Shown piece after piece: positions 60,001 through 64,000 of a stretch of DNA of 64,000 bases. Made by a program: the position numbers and the translations under genes. The DNA comes from Aristolochia californica (Eukaryota > Streptophyta > Magnoliopsida > Piperales > Aristolochiaceae): positions 3,784,501 to 3,848,500 of the forward strand of contig JARWKL010000008.1 in assembly GCA_029961685.1 (NCBI GenBank), in the 5' to 3' direction. Within the stretch, counting starts at the first letter, position 1; each line of letters starts with the position of its first letter. The notes beneath the pieces were generated by a model, which worked only from the letters and a program-made list of their open reading frames with translations, ran no database searches and was not told the origin of the DNA.

Positions 60001-62498
60001 TGTTGGCCTAGGTGGCTTCTCAAGAAGGGGGGAGGTGAATTGAGTTATTCAAATTAAAATTGATTTGTGCGTGTAATCAAAATATGATGCCCAAAACCAA
60101 TTCAATTATAAGTAGAGATATGCACACACCACAAGGACCAAAAGATTTTTTTTTCTCAATGTTCCCCTAGTTGTAGTTACCACCCAAGAACCCTTGCTTG
60201 GAAATTTTTTTACTATTACACTCTAATAACTCAAAAATTTACAAAGAGATTTTGGCTGTCTTTGGCCATGTGTAACTCGATACACAATTTTTACACAAGT
60301 CAATCTCCCCAAGAGATTGCTGCTAGATTCTAGCTCTATTTATGTCTTTCTATTCAGATTAAGAGGTTCTAGATGAACCTTCACAAATACATAAAAGAAA
60401 GAGAGAAATTACTCACTTACTTGGAGGGATGATTGTCCTTGAGAGATTCAAGTTGCCTCCTCCTTTGTAGCATGTTGTGGAATGATCTAGGAGTTTGTAC
60501 TATGATGCATGCAAGGATGATTGAAAGAGAGAATAGGTTTTTCAAAGATAAGGTTCTCTTTCTTTCTCTCTACAACACTTTTGAAGGGAATTTTCAAGAT
60601 AAAGATTTATGGCTTGAAGATATACTAATAAATACTCATTTTCTTCTTTACTCATAGTTTTGTGGGGGTATTTATAGCTTCCCCAACTCAAAGTAGTCAT
60701 TATTTGCCCATCTATTAAAATCAAACTATTGATTGATCGATCACTGGTAAGTGATTGATTGATCAATCGATCATAATGGCTACTTTTCTGTCAAATAGTG
60801 ACTTATTGATTGATGAACTGATCTGTCAATATGTTACCGTTAGTCCAGAAAAGTTATGTTGATTGATTATTGCTAGTGGTTGATCAATCAATCAAGATTC
60901 CCTCTGCCTATGCAATACCAGTATGATCGATCTGTTTATTTTCATTTGATTGATCATACTTGAAGTCCCTTACTGGCAAGGCTTTAACTGATTGATCAAT
61001 CTGGAGGGATGATCAAACATTCCATGTAAATTTTGTTTGTCTGGACTGTCAAATGCCTAGCCAAGTACCTAACCCATCAGTGGTGGACGGAACCACCTAC
61101 CTCTGATACCCACCATTCCGGTTCCCTACCAATTCCCCCGGGATTCAAATGCGGAACGTGGTACCCAGTTCTGATACCATGTCAAATGCCTAGCCAATAC
61201 AACCCAAAAGACCAGTCTGTTAAGTGCGAAAAGCCAAGTACTTAACCGAGGTGGACCAGGGATGGATGGAACCTAACCCGGGTGGACCAGTTCCCGTTCC
61301 CTACAGCTTCACTTGGGATTCAAAGGCGGAACGTGGTGCCCAGTTCTGATACCATGTCAAACGCCTAGCCAATACAACCCAAAAGACCAGTCTATTAAGT
61401 GCGAAAAGTCAAGTACTTAACCTAGGTGGACCAGGGGTGGACGGAACCTAACCCAGGTGGACCAGAACCACCTAGCTCTGGCACCAACCTTTCCCATTCC
61501 TTATCGCTTCCGTCGGGATTCGAACACGAAACATGGTGCCCACCTTTGATACCATGTCAAATGCAGTATTGGCAAGGCGTTTGACATGGTATCAGAGCTG
61601 GGCACCACGTTCCGCGTTCAGATCCTGGCGGAAGCAGTAAGAAACGAGAATGGTGGGTGTCAAAGCTAGGTGGTTCCGGTCCACCTGGGTTAAGTTCCGC
61701 CCACCCCTGGTCCACCTGGATTAAGTATTTGGCTTTTCACACTTAACAGACTGGTCTTTTGGGTTGTATTGGCTAGGCGTTTGACATGGTATCAGAGCTG
61801 GGCACCACATTCCGCGTTCGAATCCCAGCGGAAGCGGTAGAGAACGGGAATGGTGGGTGTCAGAGCTAGGTGGTTCCGGTCCACCTGGGTTAGGTTTCGT
61901 CCACCCCTGGTCCACCTAGGTTAGGTACTTGGCTTTTCGCACTTAACAGACATGTCTTTTGGGTTGTATTGGCTAGGCGTTTGACATAGACAACTATGAT
62001 CGATCAATCGTTTTATATTTATGGCCTGCACAATTTTGAATGATCGATCACAGTCAGTAACTGATCGATCATTCCAATGTCAGATTAAAAATATATATTG
62101 TATGAAGCATGGGAATTTCTCTCTAACTGATTTAAAATATATTTAGGTGATGTGTATGATGATTCTAAACATGTCTATATGCAATTTATAACCTAAAACT
62201 TCAATTTCATGAGTACTTAAGGAATAGGAGTTAGAATACTCTCTTACAAAAAATTGACCTAGTTTAAATGTTTGTCTATGATGTTTTGAACTTGAGTCTT
62301 CTCGTTGTCTTCTTCCTTGTGGGTTCTTCTTCAAGAGATGTTCTTCAATGTGTTTGAGGTCATCATTTTGACTTTGATGCTTTAGACCTTGAGATGTTCT
62401 TAAAGGTGAAGTATCTAAAGTATTATATTTGCAAGTTATTAGTTCAATTAATTTTTGTTATCATCAAAAGCAATGTGGTAGTCAACCTACGATCAACA
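60001..62498 (-). repeat. Copia-H 5' LTR: TGATCGATCA family, copy 3
   Basis: Minus strand begins TGTTGATCGTAGG (62498) and ends CACCTAGGCCAACA (60001), next to the primer-binding site. Without the 940-bp insert at 61047-61986 it is about 1.56 kb, like copy 1 (1,591 bp). U3 palindrome motifs lie at 60720-61015 and 61990-62080; the TATA-like box TATAAATACCCCC is at 60665-60680 in reverse. The preserved join to a primer site identifies the whole family as copia. Confidence 0.85.
61042..61991. mobile_element. Inverted composite of TRIM-like units (940 bp)
   Basis: 61047-61986, flanked by TGGAC and TAGAC (4 of 5). LTR/primer junctions in minus orientation occur at 61180, 61355 and 61555; plus-orientation junctions at 61586 and 61786, with a final LTR end at 61986, exactly 200 bp apart. 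Each unit is about 70 bp of LTR (ending CTAGGCGTTTGACA) plus about 130 bp starting TGGTATCAGAGCTGGGCACC. The two arms meet head to head at about 61570, so the whole is a long imperfect palindrome. Confidence 0.85.
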
Positions 62499-62859
62499 AC
62501 ATATTTTTTCTCTAGAAGTTCTACTAGATCGAGATCAGACCTTGAACTGTTCAAGCACCATCTTGCCTTAGTGCAACAACATATGAAGAGTTAACACAAT
62601 TGAAAATACAAGTCGAGTTTTTCATAAGAGATTCGTTTTATCTAAAGCTTCAACTATATCGGCAACAATCATTGGCTACTAGATAGAATCATAGACTTAC
62701 TCCAAAAAATTTAGACCATTCAAAGTGCTCCAAAAAATCGACAAAGTTGTGGACCATTTTCACCTACCAGACGAAACGACCATCACCCGGTATTCTGCGT
62801 CTCCCAACTAAAGTAGTGATTAGGTGAGGCACAAACCATTTCCACCCTTGTACCATCCA
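62499..62859. other. Unassigned stretch
   Basis: Between the Copia-H LTR and the gypsy pol tail; no domain read. May be internal sequence of Gypsy-2, in the same + orientation. Confidence 0.35.
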
Positions 62860-63046
62860 TTGCAGCAGAAACAACCATTCTCCCATTGGTTATATTGAAG
62901 AAACGTTGAGTACAACATGGCTTTCGCTTACACATAGAGGTCCTTGTTTTATGGGATCAAACCGCACTATTTGATGCCAAGTGGGAAAGTTAGGATGACT
63001 TTCTTCTCCTTTCGGATTTCCAACCTTGAGGACAAGGTTGATCTTT
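62860..63046 (+). pseudogene. Gypsy-2 polyprotein C-terminal tail
   Basis: + strand frames give ILPLVILKKR, VQHGFRLHIEVLVLWDQTA, FDAKWES and SNLEDKVDL followed by a stop: the chromodomain-like ending of plant Ty3/gypsy polyproteins (VLVxW...ATWE ... LEDKV). Frameshifted between blocks. Confidence 0.65.
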
Positions 63047-63053
63047 AGGAGGG

Positions 63054-64000
63054 TGGAACAATAGCAACTCTAAAACCCTCAAAAGCATTAAGGAAAAGGG
63101 AAGAAGAAGCAAGAGAAAAGGTGGTACACATGCATATGGGATTGCTGGAGCTCAAGGGAAAAATGGAAAAATGGCACTCAAGGGTAAAAGTAAAAATAAA
63201 TCCAAAAGTCAAGGGTAGAAATAGGGGTCCTACCTTCCTCTTTTTTTTGGATTTCTAGAATTTCTACTTTTTCCTCTCAAATAATCTTTAAACATAAAAT
63301 CATAATTGATTCAAAAATTTCCTAGATTCTTTCTTTTGATTTTATAATCGTCCATTGATTGACGTAATTAGGGAGCCTAATTGATTGAGGAGTTTCCCTA
63401 AATATGTAATGAAAAAAGTAAAAATAAAAATCATGGTCGAAAAAATCAATTAAGCCTTTTTCCAAACCTCTCTTGCACTCCTCTCCCTCTCCTAAAATTT
63501 GTCCTCCCACCTCTCACCCACTCTCTCCCTCTTTTCCTCTCTTTGTCTCTTCCTCTCTCCCTCTCTCTTTCTCCCTAGCCTAGAAGCTTTCTTGTTTCCT
63601 TCTTCCAAGTCCCCACGTGGTCCCTCTTGCCCTCAAGAGCCCCTTGCCCACTCTCATAATCCTCTTCATCATTCCATCAAAGCACTCCATCACACACAAA
63701 TTCCAGCCTTTTTCCAAGACCTCAAACCCTAGTTTCTTTCTTGAAAACTGAAAAGATAGGACTTTGAATAGGTTTCTATCACATTTGTCTAAGTAACTAG
63801 AAGTAAGAAGGAATGAAGAGAAGGGTCACTTATAAAGGCTCATCAATCAGCCCACTTCCATCCAACACAATAGGAGATTAGAAAAGGTAATGTTGTGGTC
63901 CATTCCCACAACCATCTGACTGGCCTATCCAAATAAATGATATAATGGAAAGAAAGGAAGAAATGATAGCCACAAAAGGCCACCGATAGGGCAGATACTA
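63054..64000 (+). repeat. Gypsy-2 3' LTR, runs to the window edge
   Basis: Follows the purine tract TTTAGGAGGG and starts TGGAACAATAGC. Contains a long CT-rich block (63475-63580) and CTTATAAAGG near 63830. The right end was not located, so its length is unknown. Confidence 0.5.

Overview
This is a repeat-rich plant nuclear window, almost certainly from a dicot-like angiosperm. It holds three multi-exon genes with GT-AG introns, all on the + strand, embedded in layers of Ty1/copia, Ty3/gypsy, LINE (L1-type) and TRIM retroelements. Many elements carry the initiator-Met primer-binding site TGGTATCAGAGC. I cannot name the species from the sequence alone.

Host genes in order: (1) an E3 ubiquitin ligase of the BIG BROTHER-related type (RING-H2), coding 4374-27901, seven coding exons, 281 aa; (2) a bHLH transcription factor of the bHLH121/URI type, coding 34311-36012, four coding exons, 305 aa; (3) plastid-type triosephosphate isomerase, coding 36827-54671, nine exons, 315 aa. 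All three reading frames stay open across the predicted splice joints and look functional. From memory, BIG BROTHER-related and bHLH121 are also near neighbours on Arabidopsis chromosome 3, so the first pair may be an old syntenic block. The products act in separate processes (protein turnover, iron-deficiency transcription, plastid triose-phosphate metabolism); nothing suggests a shared pathway.

Layout: 1-3802 holds two minus-strand copia fragments. BIG BROTHER-related exons 1-3 lie at 4374-5138. Its intron 3 (5139-26829, 21.7 kb) is a nest: a LINE split by a near-complete copia (8488-13223), then a minus-strand copia (about 14.7-23.3 kb) that has itself received a LINE (16300-18798, which contains a 1.6-kb solo LTR) and two TRIMs. 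Exons 4-7 lie at 26830-27901. The stretch 28.6-32.3 kb is an LTR graveyard. The bHLH gene and the isomerase gene are only 0.8 kb apart. Isomerase intron 2 (38118-50039, 11.9 kb) is the second nest: a gypsy gag, then a minus-strand copia interrupted by two LINEs and a TRIM. After 54.7 kb come more retroelements, including a 2.5-kb copia LTR that contains an inverted cluster of 200-bp TRIM-like units, and the 3' end of a second gypsy.

The least expected signals are: (a) at least five 15-30 bp insertions made only of a poly(A) tail plus the last few bases of a LINE, each flanked by a 12-17 bp target duplication, one of which duplicates a 5' splice site of the RING gene; (b) the inverted 200-bp TRIM array at 61047-61986; (c) a copia with TA..CA termini rather than TG..CA and a clean 5-bp duplication; (d) an LTR family whose U3 carries arrays of the palindrome TGATCGATCA. 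Element boundaries given with terminal repeats or target duplications were read base by base; others are approximate and say so.
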